NCBI RefSeq assembly: GCF_051401765.1
Contig: NW_027480449.1
Coordinates: forward strand, 2,728,001 to 2,792,000
Direction: 5' to 3'
From: Calliopsis andreniformis
Lineage: Eukaryota; Arthropoda; Insecta; Hymenoptera; Andrenidae
DNA length: 64,000 nucleotides
In this document: positions 25,171 to 38,800 of the stretch, piece after piece
Numbering within the stretch: position 1 is the stretch's first letter
Layout: every line of letters starts with the position of its first letter
Translations under genes and position numbers: made by a program
Notes under the pieces: model-generated
Databases searched by the model: none
The model's input: only the letters and a program-made list of their open reading frames with translations
What the model was told of the DNA's origin: nothing

Positions 25171-26382
25171 CCATGAGAATTCAGGATATTCTATTGAGTA
25201 TTGAGAATTGAGGATTGATGGTTGAGTGATGAGGATTGATGGTTGAGGGTTGTGTGTTGAATATTGAGGATTGAGGAATGAGGATTGAGAATTGAGGATT
25301 GAAGATTGAGGATTGGGGATTGAGGATTGACGGTTGAGGATTGAGTATTGAGGACTGACAATTGAGGATTGAGCATTGAGTAGTGAGTATTGAGGATTGA
25401 GGATTGAGTATTGAGTATTGAGGATTGAGGATTGAGGAATGAGGATTGAGTATTGAAGGTTGAGGATTGATGATTGTGTATTGAGGACTGAGGATTGAGG
25501 ATTGAGGATTGAGGATTGAGGATTGAGTATTGAAGATTGAGGATTGATGACTGAGTCTTGAGGATTGAGGATTGATGATTGAGAATTGAGGATTGAAGAT
25601 TGAGTATGGAGGGTTGAAGGTTGAGTACTGAGGATTGAGGATTGAGGATTGAGGATTGAGTATTGAAGATTGAGGATTGATGATTGAGGATTGCGTACTG
25701 AGGATTGCGGATTGAGGATTGAGGATTGAAGACTGAGTATTGATGACTGATTATTGAGGATTGAAGATTGAGGATTGAGGAGTGAGGATTGAGAATTGAG
25801 GATTGAGGATTGAAGATTGAGTATTGAGGATTGAAGATTGAGGATTGAGGATTTAGGACTGAAGATTGAGGACTGAGTGTTGAGTTTTGTGTGATGCGAA
25901 TTGATGTTTGTAGACAGAGATTTGAAGATTGAAGTTTGGGGATTGAGTACTGAAAACTGTGAATTGAGGATACTCTAATGAGGACTGATGATTGACAATT
26001 GATTGTTGAGGACTGAGGGCTGAAGATTGACGATTCAGGATTGAGGACTCGGGATTGAGGTATGAGGACGTGGACTGACGGTTGAGGATTCAGGTTTGAG
26101 GATTGAGGATTGAGGACTGATGACTGAAGGTCGAGGATTGAGGATTGAGGATTGAGTATTGAAGATTGAGGATTGATGACTGAGGATTGAGGATTGGGGA
26201 TTGATGATTGAGGATTGAGGATTGAAGATTGAGTATGGAGGATTGAAGGTTGAGTATTGAGGATTGAGGATTGAGGTTTGAGGACTGAGGACTGAGGATT
26301 GAGGATTGAGAATTGAGGATTGAGGATTGAGCATTTAGGATTGGGCATTGAGGATTGAAGAATGAGGATTGACGATTGACGA
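25171..26382 (+). repeat. Heptamer segment with a divergent box A at 25,953
   Basis: This stretch is only loosely placed. Its second half, around 25,870-26,110, resembles 34,350-34,580 and the end of the window: it shares GTGATGCGAATTGATGTTTG, TGTAGAC and a box A with CTCTAATGAGGACTGA. From 25,380 to 25,860 there are many GTATTGA and TGATTGA variants without a clear partner elsewhere, so it may be the least recently homogenised part of the window. Confidence 0.65.
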
Positions 26383-28015
26383 TTGAGGATTGGGGATTGA
26401 GGATTGAGCATTGAGGATTGAGGGTTGAGTATTGAAGATTGAGGATCGAGGATTGAGGGTTGTGGATTGAGGACGAGGACTGAGGGTTGAGTATTCATGC
26501 TTGAGGTTTGAGGATTGAGGATTGAGGATTGAAGATTGAGTATTGAGTATTGAAGATTGAGGGTTGAGGATTGAGGATTGAGGATTGTGGACTGAAGATT
26601 GAGGATTGGGGATTGAGGATTGACGATTGAGGATTGAGTATTGAGGATTGAGAATTGAGGACTGATTATTGAAGGTTGAGTATTGAGGATTGATGATTGA
26701 GGACTGAGGACTGAAGAATGAGGATTGAGGATTGAGGATTGAGGATTGAGGGTTGAAGATTGAGTATTGAGGATTGAAGGTTGAGGATTGAGGATTGAGG
26801 ATTGAGGGTTGAGGATTGAGGATTGAAGATTGAGGTTTGGGTATAGGGGATTGAACATTGAGGATTGAGGATTGAGGATTGAGGATTGAGGATTGAGAAC
26901 TGAAGATTGAATATTGATGATTGAAGATTGAGGATTGAGGATTGACGGTTGTGGACTGAGGACGAGGACTGAGGGTTGAGCATTGCTGTTTGAGGTCTGT
27001 GGATTGAGGACTGAGGATTGAGGATTGAGGATTGAGGATTGAGGATTGAGGATTGAAGATTGAGGATTGGGTATTGAGGATTGAGAATTGAGGATGAGGG
27101 CTGAGAGTTGAGGATTGAGGTTTGAGGAATGAGGATTGAGGGTTGAGGATTGAAGATTGAGGGTTGATGATTGAGGATTGAGGATTGAGTATTGAAGATT
27201 GAGTATTGATGACTGAGGATTGAGGGTTGAGTATTGAGGATGGAGGATTGAAGAGAGAGGACTGAGTATTGAGGATTGAGTGTTGAGAATTGATGTTTGA
27301 GGATTGAGACTTGATTATTGAATTTTGTGTATTGCGTATTGAACCATGAGAATTCAGGATAATCTATTGAGTATTGAGAATTGAGGATTGATGGTTGAGT
27401 GTTGAGGATTGACGGTTGAGGGTTGTGTGTTGAATATTGAGGATTGAGGATTGAGGATTGAGAATTGAGGATTGAAGATTGAGGATTGGGGATTGAGGAT
27501 TGACGATTGAGGATTGAGTATTGAGGACTGAGAATTGAGGATTGAGGATTGAGTATTGAGTATTGAGGATTGAAGATTGAGGATTGAGGATTGAGGATTG
27601 AAGATTGAGAACTGGGTGTTGATGGTTGAGTGATGAGGATTGATGTTTGTGGATTGAGATTTGAAGATTGAAGGATGGGGTTCAGTATTGAAAACTGTGA
27701 ATTGAGGATATTCTATTGAGCATTGAGGATTGACAATTGATTTTTGAGGACTGAGGGCTGAAGATGGAGGATTCAGGATTGAGGATTCGGGATTGAGGTT
27801 TGAGGACTGAGGATTGAGGGTTGAGGATAGAGGATTGAGGATTGACGCTTGAGGATTGAGGGTTGAGTATGGAGGATTGAAGAGAGAGGACTGAGTGTTG
27901 AGTATTGAGTGTTGAGAATGGATGTTTGAGGATTGAGATTTGACTATTGAATATTGTGGATTGAGTATTGAACCATGAGAATTCAGGATACTCTATTGAG
28001 TATTGAGAATTGAGG
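26383..28015 (+). repeat. Block Q copy 2
   Basis: Copy of 21,431-23,063 at offset 4,952. Differences seen include AATCTATTG in place of ATTCTATTG after box B at 27,343, and TGTATTGCG in place of TGGATTGCG before it. A period of 4,952 is 708 units of seven minus four, as expected if short units are counted. Confidence 0.85.
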
Positions 28016-29430
28016 ATTGATGATTGAGGCTTGAGTGTTGAATATTGAGGATTGAGGATTGAGGATTGAGAATTGAGGATTGAGGATTGAGGATTGAGCA
28101 TTGAATATTGAGGATTGTGTGTTGAGGATTGGAGAATGAGGACTGAGGATTGAGCATTGAGGACTGAGGATTGAGCATTGAGGACTGAGGATTGAAGGCT
28201 GAGTATTGAGGATTGTAGATTGAGGATTGAGGACTGAGGATTGAGGATTGAGTATTGAGGATTGAGGATTGAGGATTGAGGATTGAGGATTGAAAGTTGA
28301 GGATTGGGGATTGTGGATTGACGATTGAGGATAGAGGATTGAGTATTGAGGACTGAGAATTGAGGTTTGAGTATTGAGTTTTGAGGATTGAAGATTGAGG
28401 ATTGAGGATTGAGGATTGAAGATTGAGGACTGGGTGTTGATGGTTGAGTGATGAGAATTGATGTTTGTGGATTGAGATTTGAAGATTGAAGAATGGGGTT
28501 CAGTATTGAAAACTGTGAATTGAGGATATTCTATTGAGGATTGAGGATTGACAATTGATCTTTGAGGACTGAGGGCTGAAGATTGCGGATTCAGGATTGA
28601 GGATTCGGGATTGAGGTTTGAGGACTGAGGATTGAGGGTTGAGGATTGAGGATTGAGGATTGAAGATTGTGTATTGAGTATTGAAGATTGACGGTTGAGG
28701 ATTGAGGATTGAGGATTGTGGACTGAGGATTGAGGATTGGGGATTGAAGATTGAGGATTGAGTATTGAATATTGAGTATTGAGGATTGAAGGTTGAGGAT
28801 TGTGGATTGAGGGTTGACGATTGAGGACGAGGACTGACGGTTGAGGATTGAGGTTTGAGGATTGAGGATTGAGGATTGAAGATTGAGTATTGAGTATTGA
28901 AGATTGGGGGTTGAGGATTGAGGATCGAGTATTGTGGACTGAAGATTGAGGATTGTGTATTGAGGATTGAAGAATGAGGATTGAGGAATGAGGATTGAGG
29001 ATTGAGGATTGAAGACTGAGTATTGAGGATTGTAGATTGAGGATTGAGGACTGAGGATTGAGGATTGAGGATTGAGGATTGAAGATTGAGGATTGTAGAT
29101 TGAGTATTGAGTATTGAAGATTGAGGGTTGAGGATTGAGGATTGAGGATTGTGGACTGAAGATTGAGGATTGGGGATTGAGGATTGACGATTGAGGATTG
29201 AGTATTGAGGATTGAGAGTTGAGGATTGATTATTGAAGGTTGAGTATTGAGGATTGAAGATTGAGGATTGAGGATTGAGGATTGAGGATTGAGGATGAGG
29301 GCTGAGGATTGAGGATTGAGGTTTGAGGACTGAGGTCTGGGGTTGAGGACTGAGAATTGAGGATTGAGGATTGAGGATTGAGGACAGAAGATTGAGGATT
29401 GGGTATTGAGGATTGAAGAATGAGGATTGA
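28016..29430 (+). repeat. Start of HOR family 2, diverged copy of the 37.5-38.8 kb region
   Basis: The stretch has a box A near 28,509 with the lead-in GAAGAATGGGGTTCAG, and it follows 37,480-38,840 at offsets of about 9,107 rising to 9,401. The rise of about 294 bases means several whole-heptamer gaps between the two. The local double run GAGGACTGAGGATTGAGCATT near 28,140-28,190 is private to this copy. Confidence 0.72.
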
Positions 29431-31042
29431 GGATTGAGGATTGAGGATTGAGTATTGAGGATTGAAGATTGAGGATTGAGGATTGAGGATTGAGGATTGA
29501 GGATTGAGGGTTGAAGATTGAGGATTGGGTACTGAGTATTGAGGGCTGAGTGATGAGAATTGATGTTTGTGGATATAGATTTGAAGATTGCAGGTTGAGT
29601 ATTGAGTATTGAATCCTGTGATGTGAGGATATTCTATTGAGGATTGAGGATTGACAACTGATAGTTGAGGACTGCGGGCTGAAGATTGAGGATTCAGGAT
29701 TGAGGATTCAGGATTGAGGTTTGTGGAATGAGGATTGAGGATTGAGGATTGGTGATTGAGGATTGCGGATTGAGGGTTGAAGATTGAGGATTGGGTACTG
29801 AGGATTGAGCATTGAGGATTGAGGGTTGAGTACTGAAGATTGAGGATCGAGGATTGAGGGTTGTGGATTGAGGACGAGGACTGAGGGTTGAGTATTGATG
29901 CTTGAGGTCTCAGGATTGAGGATTGATGATTGAGAATTGAGGATTGAGGATTGCGGATTGAAGATTGAGGGTTGGGTGTTGAGGATCGAATAATGAGGAT
30001 TGAGGATTGAGGATTGAGGATTGAGGGTTGAAGATTGAGTATTGAGGATTGAAGGTTGAGGATTGAGGATTGAGGATTGAGGGTTGAGGATTGAGGATTG
30101 AAGATTGAGGTTTGGGTATTGCGGATTGAACATTGAGGATTGAGGATTGAGGATTGAGGATTGAGGATTGAGAACTGAAGATTGAATATTGATGATTGAA
30201 GATTGAGGATTGAGGATTGAGGGTTGTGGATTGAGGACGAGGGCTGAGGGTTGAGTATTGATGTTTGACGTCAGAGGGCTGAGAATTGAGGATTGAGAAT
30301 TGAGGACTGAGGATTGAGGATTGAAGATTTAGGATTGGGTATTGAGGATTGGAGAATGAGGATTGAGGACTGAGGATTGGGGATTGAGGATTGAAGATTG
30401 AGTATTGTGGATTGAAGATTGAGGATTGATTGTTGACTCTTGAAGATTGAGGATTTGGGACTGAGGATTGAGGGTTGAGTGATGAGAATTGATGTTTGTG
30501 GATAGAGATCTGAAGATTGCAGATTGAGTATTGAGTATTGAAAACTGTGAATTGGGGATATTCTATTGAGGATTGAGGACTGACAACTGATTGTAGAGGC
30601 CTGAGTGCTGAAGATTGAGGATTCAGGATCGAGGATTCCGGATTGAGGTTTGAGGACTGAGGATTGAGGATTGAGGATTGAGGATTGAGGATTGAGGATT
30701 GAGGATTGAAGATTGAGGATTGGTTATTGACGATTGAAGAATGAAGATTGAGGATTGAGGATTGAGTATTGAGGATTGGAGATTGAGTATTACGGATTGA
30801 AGATTGACGGTTGAGTATAGGGGATTGTGGATTGAGGATTGAGGATTGAGGATTGAGGATTGAAGACTGAGTATTGAGGATTGAAGATTGAGTATTGAGG
30901 ATAGAAGATTAAGATTGAGGATTGAGGATTGAGGATTGAGGGTTGAGGATTGAAGATTGATGATTAGGGACTGAGTATTGAGGGTTGAGTGATGCGAATT
31001 GATGTTTGTGGATAGAGATCTGAAGATTGCAGATTGAGTATT
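29431..31042 (+). repeat. HOR family 2, copy 0, left half
   Basis: It contains an altered box A (TCCTGTGATGTG) near 29,612 and a box A near 30,541. They match boxes near 39,013/39,949, 46,642/47,578, 52,848/53,784 and 61,021/61,937, so this portion occurs five times in the window. A TGACGTCA octamer lies at 30,266-30,273. The run GGAGATTGAGTATTACGG near 30,778 is the source type for later local duplications. Confidence 0.8.
30266..30273. other. TGACGTCA palindrome, recurring in HOR family 2
   Basis: The octamer arises where units TGTTTGA and CGTCAGA meet. It recurs at 37,015-37,022, 39,674-39,681, 44,644-44,651, 47,303-47,310, 50,850-50,857, 53,509-53,516 and 61,675-61,682. Family 1 has TGTTTGATGTCTG at the corresponding place, so the palindrome is a family-2 change. 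The octamer equals the animal CREB/ATF consensus and is also close to plant bZIP sites. Binding here is unproven and chance is a fair explanation. Confidence 0.55.
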
Positions 31043-32002
31043 GAGTATTGAAAGCTGTGAATTGAGGATATTCTATTCAGGATTGAGGATTGACAACTGA
31101 TTGTTGAGGACTCAGGGCTGAAGGTTGAGGATTCAGGATTGAGGATTCAGGATTGAGGATTCAGGATTGAGGTTTGAGGTCTGAGGATTGAGGATTGAGG
31201 ATTGAGGATTGAGGATTGAAGACTGAGGATTGGGTATTGAGGATTGAACATTGAGGACGAGGTCTGAGGTTTGAGTATTTATGTTTGAAGTCTGAGGATT
31301 GAAGATTGAGGATTAAGGATTGAGGATTGGGGATTGAGGATCTAGGATTGGAGATTGAATATTGATGATTGAAGTTTGAGGATCGAGGATTGAGGGATGT
31401 GGATTGAGGACGAGGATTGAGGGTTGAGTATTGATGTTTGATGTCTGAGGATTGAGGATTGAGGATGGAGAATTGAGGATTAAGGATTGAGGATTGAAGA
31501 TTGAAGATTGCGTATTGGGGACTGAAGAATGAGTATTGAGAATTGAGGATTGAGGATTGAAGATTGAGGATTCGGTATTGAGGGTCGAAGAATGAGGATT
31601 GAGGTGTGAGGACTGAGGATTGAGGATTGCAGTTTGAGTATGGATGATTGAAGATTGAGGATTGAGGATTGAGGATTGAGGATTGAGGATTGAGGATTGA
31701 GGATTGAATATTGAGTATTGAGGATTGAAGATTGAGGATTGAGGATTGAGGATTGAGGATTGAGGATTGAAGATTGAGGATTCGGGATTGAGGATTGAAG
31801 ATTGAGGATTGAGCATTGAGGATTGAGAATTGAGGAATGAGGATTGAAGATTGAGTATTGAGGATTGATGATTGAGGATTGAGCATTGAGGAATGAGGAA
31901 TGAGGATGAGGGCTGAGGGTTGAGGATTGAGGTTTGAGAGCTGAGGACTGAGGATTGAGGATTGAGAATTGGGGATTGAGGATTCAGGATTATAGATTGA
32001 GG
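31043..32002 (+). repeat. Local direct duplication, copy 1 (offset 1,611 to 1,604)
   Basis: This stretch runs from a box A at 31,051 to the sequence GGATTATAGATTGAGG near 31,995. It recurs at 32,654-33,607, first at offset 1,611 and later 1,604 after one heptamer is lost. Both copies contain the private-looking runs GAGTATTTATGTTTGAAG and GGTCGAAGAATGAGG. The same content also occurs once in each later family-2 copy, so the second local copy is an extra found only here. Confidence 0.84.
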
Positions 32003-32653
32003 ATTGAGTATTGAGGATTGGAGATTGAGTATTGCGGATTGAAGATTGACGGTTGAGTATAGGGGATTGTGGATTGAGGATTGAGGATTGAGTATTGAGG
32101 ATTGGAGATTGAGTATTGCGGATTGAAGATTGACGGTTGAGTATAGGGGATTGTGGATTGAGGATTGAGGATTGAGGATTGAGGATTGAAGACTGAGTAT
32201 TGAGGATTGAAGATTGAGTATTGAGGATAGAAGATTAAGATTGAGGATTGAGGATTGAGGATTGAGGGTTGAGGATTGAAGATTGATGATTAGGGACTGA
32301 GTATTGAGGGTTGAGTGATGAGAATTGATGTTTGTGGATAGAGATCTGAAGATTGCAGATTGAGTATTGAGTATTGAAAGCTGTGAATTGAGGATATTCT
32401 ATTCAGGATTGAGGATTGACAACTGATTGTTGAGGACTCAGGGCTGAAGGTTGAGGATTCAGGATTGAGGATTGAGGATTGAGGATGAGGGCTGAGCATT
32501 GAGGATTGAGGTTTGAGGACTGAGGTCTGGGGTTGAGGACTGAGAATTGAGGATTGAGGATTGAGGATTGAGGACTGAAGATTGAGGATTGGGTATTCAG
32601 GATTGAAGAATGAGGATTGAGGATTGAGGATTGAGGATTGAGGATTGAGTATT
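32003..32653 (+). repeat. Patchwork between the local duplicates, with an 84-base tandem pair
   Basis: GGAGATTGAGTATTGCGG occurs at 32,020 and again at 32,104: an 84-base (12-heptamer) tandem duplication. From 32,104 to about 32,480 the sequence copies 30,778-31,154 at offset 1,326, including a second box A near 32,377. From about 32,485 it switches to the type seen at 29,300 and 38,695 (GAGGTCTGGGGTTGAGG). At least three donors are therefore joined within 650 bases. Confidence 0.8.
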
Positions 32654-33607
32654 GAGTATTGAAAGCTGTGAATTGAGGATATTCTATTCAGGATTGAGGA
32701 TTGACAACTGATTGTTGAGGACTCAGGGCTGAAGGTTGAGGATTCAGGATTGAGGATTCAGGATTGAGGATTCAGGATTGAGGTTTGAGGTCTGAGGATT
32801 GAGGATTGAGGATTGAGGATTGAGGATTGAAGACTGAGGATTGGGTATTGAGGATTGAACATTGAGGACGAGGTCTGAGGTTTGAGTATTTATGTTTGAA
32901 GTCTGAGGATTGAAGATTGAGGATTAAGGATTGAGGATTGGGGATTGAGGATATAGGATTGGAGATTGAATATTGATGATTGAAGTTTGAGGATCGAGGA
33001 TTGAGGGATGTGGATTGAGGACGAGGATTGAGGGTTGAGTATTGATGTTTGATGTCTGAGGATTGAGGATTGAGGATGGAGAATTGAGGATTAAGGATTG
33101 AGGATTGAAGATTGAAGATTGCGTATTGGGGACTGAAGAATGAGTATTGAGAATTGAGGATTGAGGATTGAAGGTTGAGGATTCGGTTTTGAGGGTCGAA
33201 GAATGAGGATTGAGGTGTGAGGACTGAGGATTGAGGATTGCAGTTTGAGTATGGATGATGGAAGATTGAGGATTGAGGATTGAGGATTGAGGATTGAGGA
33301 TTGAGGATTGAGGATTGAATATTGAGTATTGAGGATTGAAGATTGAGGATTGAGGATTGAGGATTGAGGATTGAAGATTGAGGATTCGGGATTGAGGATT
33401 GAAGATTGAGGATTGAGCATTGAGGATTGAGAATTGAGGATTGAGGATTGAAGATTGAGTATTGAGGATTGATGATTGAGGATTGAGCATTGAGGAATGA
33501 GGAATGAGGATGAGGGCTGAGGGTTGAGGATTGAGGTTTGAGAGCTGAGGACTGAGGATTGAGGATTGAGAATTGGGGATTGAGGATTCAGGATTATAGA
33601 TTGAGGA
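32654..33607 (+). repeat. Local direct duplication, copy 2
   Basis: Copy of 31,043-32,002, starting just before the box A at 32,662. Small differences include ATATAGG in place of ATCTAGG near 32,951 and GATGATGGAAG in place of GATGATTGAAG near 33,255. The ATATAGG form is shared with 40,748, while 48,379 and 54,585 have ATCTAGG. Confidence 0.84.
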
Positions 33608-35850
33608 TTGGGTATTGAGGATTGAAGAGTGAGGATTGAGGATAGAAGATTGAAGACTGAGTATTGAGGATTGAAGATTGAGGATTGAGGATCGAGGATT
33701 CAGGATTGAGGATTGAGGATGAGGGCTGTGGGTTGAGGATTGAGGATTGAGAATTGAGGATTGAGTATTGAGGATTGAGGATTGAGGATTGAGGATTGAA
33801 GACTGAGTATTGAGGATTGAAGATTGAGGTTTGAGGATTGAGGATTGAGGATTGACGATGAGGGCTGAGGGTTGAGGATTGAGGATTGAGGATTGAGGAT
33901 TGAAGATCCAGTATTGAGGATTGAGGATTGAGGATTGAGGATTGAGTATTGAAGATTGTGGACTGATGATTGACGATTGAGGACAGAGGATTGAGGATTG
34001 ATTATTGAGCTTTGGGGATTGAAGATTGTGGACTGGGGATAGAGGATTGAATATTGAGGATTAAGGATAGAGTATTGGGGATTGAGGATCTAGGATAGGA
34101 GATTGATTATTGAGGATTGAAGATTGAGGATTGATGATTGAGGATTGAGAATTGGGAATTGAGGATGAGGACTGAGGGTTGAGGATTGAGGTTTGAGGAA
34201 TGAGGATTGAGGATTGAGGATTGAGGATTGAGGATTGAGGATTGAGGATTGAGTATTGAAGATTGAGGATTGATGCCTGAGGATTGAGAATTGAGGTATG
34301 AGGATTGAAGATTGAGTATTGAGGATTGAAGATTGAGGATTGAGGATTGAGGACTGAAGATTGAGGACTGAGTGTTGAGTTTTGAGTGATGCGAATTGAT
34401 GTTTGTAGACTGAGATTTGAAGATTGAAGATTGGGGATTGAGTACTGAAAACTGTGAATTGAGGATATTCTAATGAGGACTGAGGATTGACAATTGATTG
34501 TTGTGTTCTGAGGGCTGAAGATTGACGATTCAGGATTGAGGATTCGGGATTGAGGTTTGAGGACGAGGACTGACGGTTGACGATTCAGGTTTGGGGATTG
34601 AGGATTGAGAACTGATGACTGAGGATTTAGGATTCAGGATTGAGCATTGAGGATTGAATATTGTGGACTGGGGATTGAGGATTGAAGATTGAGGATTAAG
34701 GATTGAGGATTGGGGATTGAGGATTGAAGATTGAGGGTTGGGTATTGAGGATTGAAGAATGAGGATTGAGGATTGAGGATTGAGGGTTGAGGATTGAAGA
34801 TTGAGTGTTGAGGATTGAAGACTGACGATTGAGAAATGAGGATTGATGTCTGAGGGTTGTGTATTGAATATTGAGGATTGAAGATTGAGGATTGAGGATT
34901 GAGGATTGAGCATTGAAGATTGAGTATTGATGATTGAAGATTGAGGATTGAGGATTGAGGGTTGAGGATGGAGGATTGAGGATTGAGAATTGAGTATTGA
35001 AGATTGAGTATTCATGACTGAGTATTGAGGATTGAGGATTGAGGGTTAAGGATTGAGGATCGAAGATTGAGTATTGAGTCTTGAAGATTGAGGTTTGAGG
35101 ATTGAGGAATGAGGATGGAGGATGAGGGCTGAGGGTTGAGGATTGAGGTTTAAGTATTGAATACTGAGAATTCAGGATATTCTATTGAGTATTGAGAATT
35201 GAGGACTGATGGCTGAGTATTGAGGATTGAGGATTGAGGATTGAGGATTGAGTATTGAAGATTGGGGATTGATGATTGAGGATTGAGGATTGAGGATTGG
35301 GGATTGAGGATTGTGTGTTGAAGATTGAGGATTGATGATTGAGGATTGAAGATCGAGGATCGAATATTTAGTATTGAGGATTGAAGATTGATGATTGAGG
35401 ATTGAGGATTGAAGATTGAAGACTGAGTATTGAGGATTGAAGATTGAGGATTGAGGATTGAGGATTCAGGATTGAGGATTGAGGATGAGGGCTGTGGGTT
35501 GAGGATTGAGGATTGAGAATTGAGGATTGAGTATTGAGGATTGAGGATTGAGGATTGAGGATTGAAGACTAAGTATTGAGGATTGAAGATTGAGGTTTGA
35601 GGATTGAGGATTGAGGATTGACGATGAGGGCTGAGGGTTGAGGATTGAGGATTGAGGATTGAGGATTGAAGATCCAGTATTGAGGATTGAGGATTGAGGA
35701 TTGAGGATTGAAGATTGAGTATTGAGTATTGAAGATTGAGGGTTGAGGATTGAGGATTGAGGATTGTGGACTGAAGATTGAGGATTGGGGATTGAGGATT
35801 GACGATTGAGGATTGAGTATTGAGGATTGAGAATTGAGGATTGATTATTG
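33608..35850 (+). repeat. HOR family 2, copy 0, right half
   Basis: It recurs at 41,419-43,478 at offset 7,811, then 7,915. The step of 104 bases is a private duplication in the other copy. It holds a divergent box A near 34,448 (TTCTAATGAGG) and a modified box B near 35,159 (GAATACTGAGAATTCAGG). The last 287 bases (35,563-35,849, 41 heptamers) have no counterpart at 43,479 but are kept at about 56,515-56,800. Confidence 0.8.
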
Positions 35851-38800
35851 AAGGTTGAGTATTGAGGATTGAAGATTGAGGACTGAGGACTGAAGAATGA
35901 GGATTGAGGATTGAGGATTGAGGATTGAGGATTGAGGGTTGAAGATTGAGTATTGAGGATTGAAGGTTGAGGATTGAGGATTGAGGATTGAGGGTTGAGG
36001 ACTGAGGATTGAAGATTGAGGTTTGGGTATAGGGGATTGAACATTGAGGATTGAGGATTGAGGATTGAGGATTGAGGATTGAGAACAGAAGATTGAATAT
36101 TGATGATTGAAGATTGAGGATTGAGGATTGACAGTTGTGGACTGAGGACGAGGACTGAGGGTTCAGCATTGCTCTTTGAGGTCTGTGGATTGAGGATTGA
36201 GGATTGAGGATTGAGGATTGAGGATTGAGGATTGAGGATTGAAGATTGAGGATTGGGTATTGAGGATTGAGAATTGAGGATGAGGGCTGAGAGTTGAGGA
36301 TTGAGGTTTGAGGAATGAGGATTGAGGGTTGAGGATTGAAGATTGAGGGTTGATGATTGAGGATTGAGGATTGAGTATTGAAGATTGAGTATTGATGACT
36401 GAGGATTGAGGGTTGAGGATTGAGGATGGAGCATTGAAGAGAGAGGACTGAGTATTGAGGATTGAGTGTTGAGAATTGATGTTTGAGGATTGAGACTTGA
36501 TTATTGAATTTTGTGGATTGCGTATTGAACCATTAGAATTCAGGATATTCTATTGAGTATTGAGAATTGAGGATTGATGGTTGAGTGTTGAGGATTGACG
36601 GTTGAGGGTTGTGTGTTGAATATTGAGGATTGAGGATTGAGGATTGAGAATTGAGGATTGAAGATTGAGGATTGGGGATTGAGGCTTGACGATTGAGGAT
36701 TGAGTATTGAGGACTGAGAATTGAGGATTGAGGATTGAATAATGAGGATTGAGGATTGAGGATTGAGGATTGAAGGTTGAAGATTGAGTATTGAGGATTG
36801 AAGGTTGAGGATTGAGGATTGAGGATTGAGGGTTGAGGATTGAGGATTGAAGATTGAGGTTTGGGTATTGCGGAATGAACATTGAGGATTGAGGATTGAG
36901 GATTGAGGATTGAGGATTGAGAACTGAAGATTGAATATTGATGATTGAAGATTGAGGATTGAGTATTGAGGGTTGTGGATTGAGGACGAGGGCTGAGGGT
37001 TGAGTATTGATGTTTGACGTCAGAGGGCTGAGAATTGAGGATTGAGAATTGAGGACTGAGGATTGAGGATTGAAGATTGAGGATTGGGTATTGAGGATTG
37101 GAGAATGAGGATTGAGGACTGAGGATTGGGGATTGAGGATTGAAGATTGAGTATTGAGGATTGAAGATTGAGGATTGATTGTTGACTCTTGAAGATTGAG
37201 GATTTGGGACTGAGGATTGAGGGTTGAGTGATGAGAATTGATGTTTGTGGATAGAGATCTGAAGATTGCAGATTGAGTATTGAGTATTGAAAGCTGTGAA
37301 TTGAGGATATTCTATTCAGGATTGAGGATTGACAACTGATTGTTGAGGACTCAGGGCTGAAGGTTGAGGATTCAGGATTGAGGATTCAGGATTGAGGATT
37401 CAGGATTGAGGTTTGAGGTCTGAGGATTGAGGATTGAGGATTGAGGATTGAGGATTGAAGACTGAGGATTGAGGATTGAGTATTGAGTTTTGAGGATTGA
37501 AGATTGAGGATTGAGGATTGAGGATTGAAGATTGAGGACTGGGTGTTGATGGTTGAGTGATGAGAATTGATGTTTGTGGATTGAGATTTGAAGATTGATG
37601 AATGGGGTTCAGTATTGAAAACTGTGAATTGAGGATATTCTATTGAGGATTGAGGATTGACAATTGATCTTTGAGGACTGAGGGCTGAAGATTGAGGATT
37701 CAGGATTGAGGATTCGGAATTGAGGTTTGAGGACTGAGGATTGAGGGTTGAGGATTGAGGATTGAGGATTGAAGATTGTGTATTGAGTATTGGAGATTGA
37801 GGGTTGAGGATTGAGGATTGAGGATTGTGGACTGAAGATTGAGGATTGGGGATTGAGGATTGACGATTGAGGATTGAGTATTGAGGATTGAGAATTGAGG
37901 ATTTATTATTGAAGGTTGAGTATTGAGGGTTGAAGATTGAGGATTGAGGATTGAGGATAGAGGTTTGAGGATGAGGGCTGAGGTTGAGGATTGAGGTTTG
38001 AGGACTGAGGACTGAGGATTGAGGATTGAGAATTGAGGATTGAGGATTGAGGATTGAAGATCGAGGATTGGGTATTGAGGATTGAAGAATGAGGATTGAG
38101 GATTGAGGATTGAGGATTGAGGATTGAAGATTGAGGATTGAAGATTGAGGATTGAGTATTGAATATTGAGTATTGAGGATTGAAGGTTGAGGATTGTGGA
38201 TTGAGGGTTGACGATTGAGGACGAGGACTGACGGTTGAGGATTGAGGTTTGAGGATTGAGGATTGAGGATTGAAGATTGAGTATTGAGTATTGAAGATTG
38301 GGGGTTGAGGATTGAGGATCGAGGATTGTGGACTGAAGATTGAGGATTGTGTATTGAGGATTGAAGAATGAGGATTGAGGATTGAGGATTGAGGATTGAG
38401 GATTGAAGACTGAGTATTGAGGATTGTAGATTGAGGATTGAGGACTGAGGATTGAGGATTGAGGATTGAGGATTGAGGATTGAGGATTGAAGATTGAGTA
38501 TTGAGTATTGAAGATTGAGGGTTGAGGATTGAGGATTGAGGATTGTGGACTGAAGATTGAGGATTGGGGATTGAGGATTGACGATTGAGGATTGGGTATT
38601 GAGGATTGAGAGTTGAGGATTGATTATTGAAGGTTGAGTATTGAGGATTGAAGATTGAGGATTGAGGATTGAGGATTGAGGATTGAGGATGAGGGCTGAG
38701 CATTGAGGATTGAGGTTTGAGGACTGAGGTCTGGGGTTGAGGACTGAGAATTGAGGATTGAGGATTGAGGATTGAGGACTGAAGATTGAGGATTGGGTAT

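Noticed and set aside
28501..28620. Boxes A and B as inserted mobile elements
   Set aside because: They keep the 7-base register with the array on both sides and have no inverted ends, target duplications or coding capacity, so they are mutated units.
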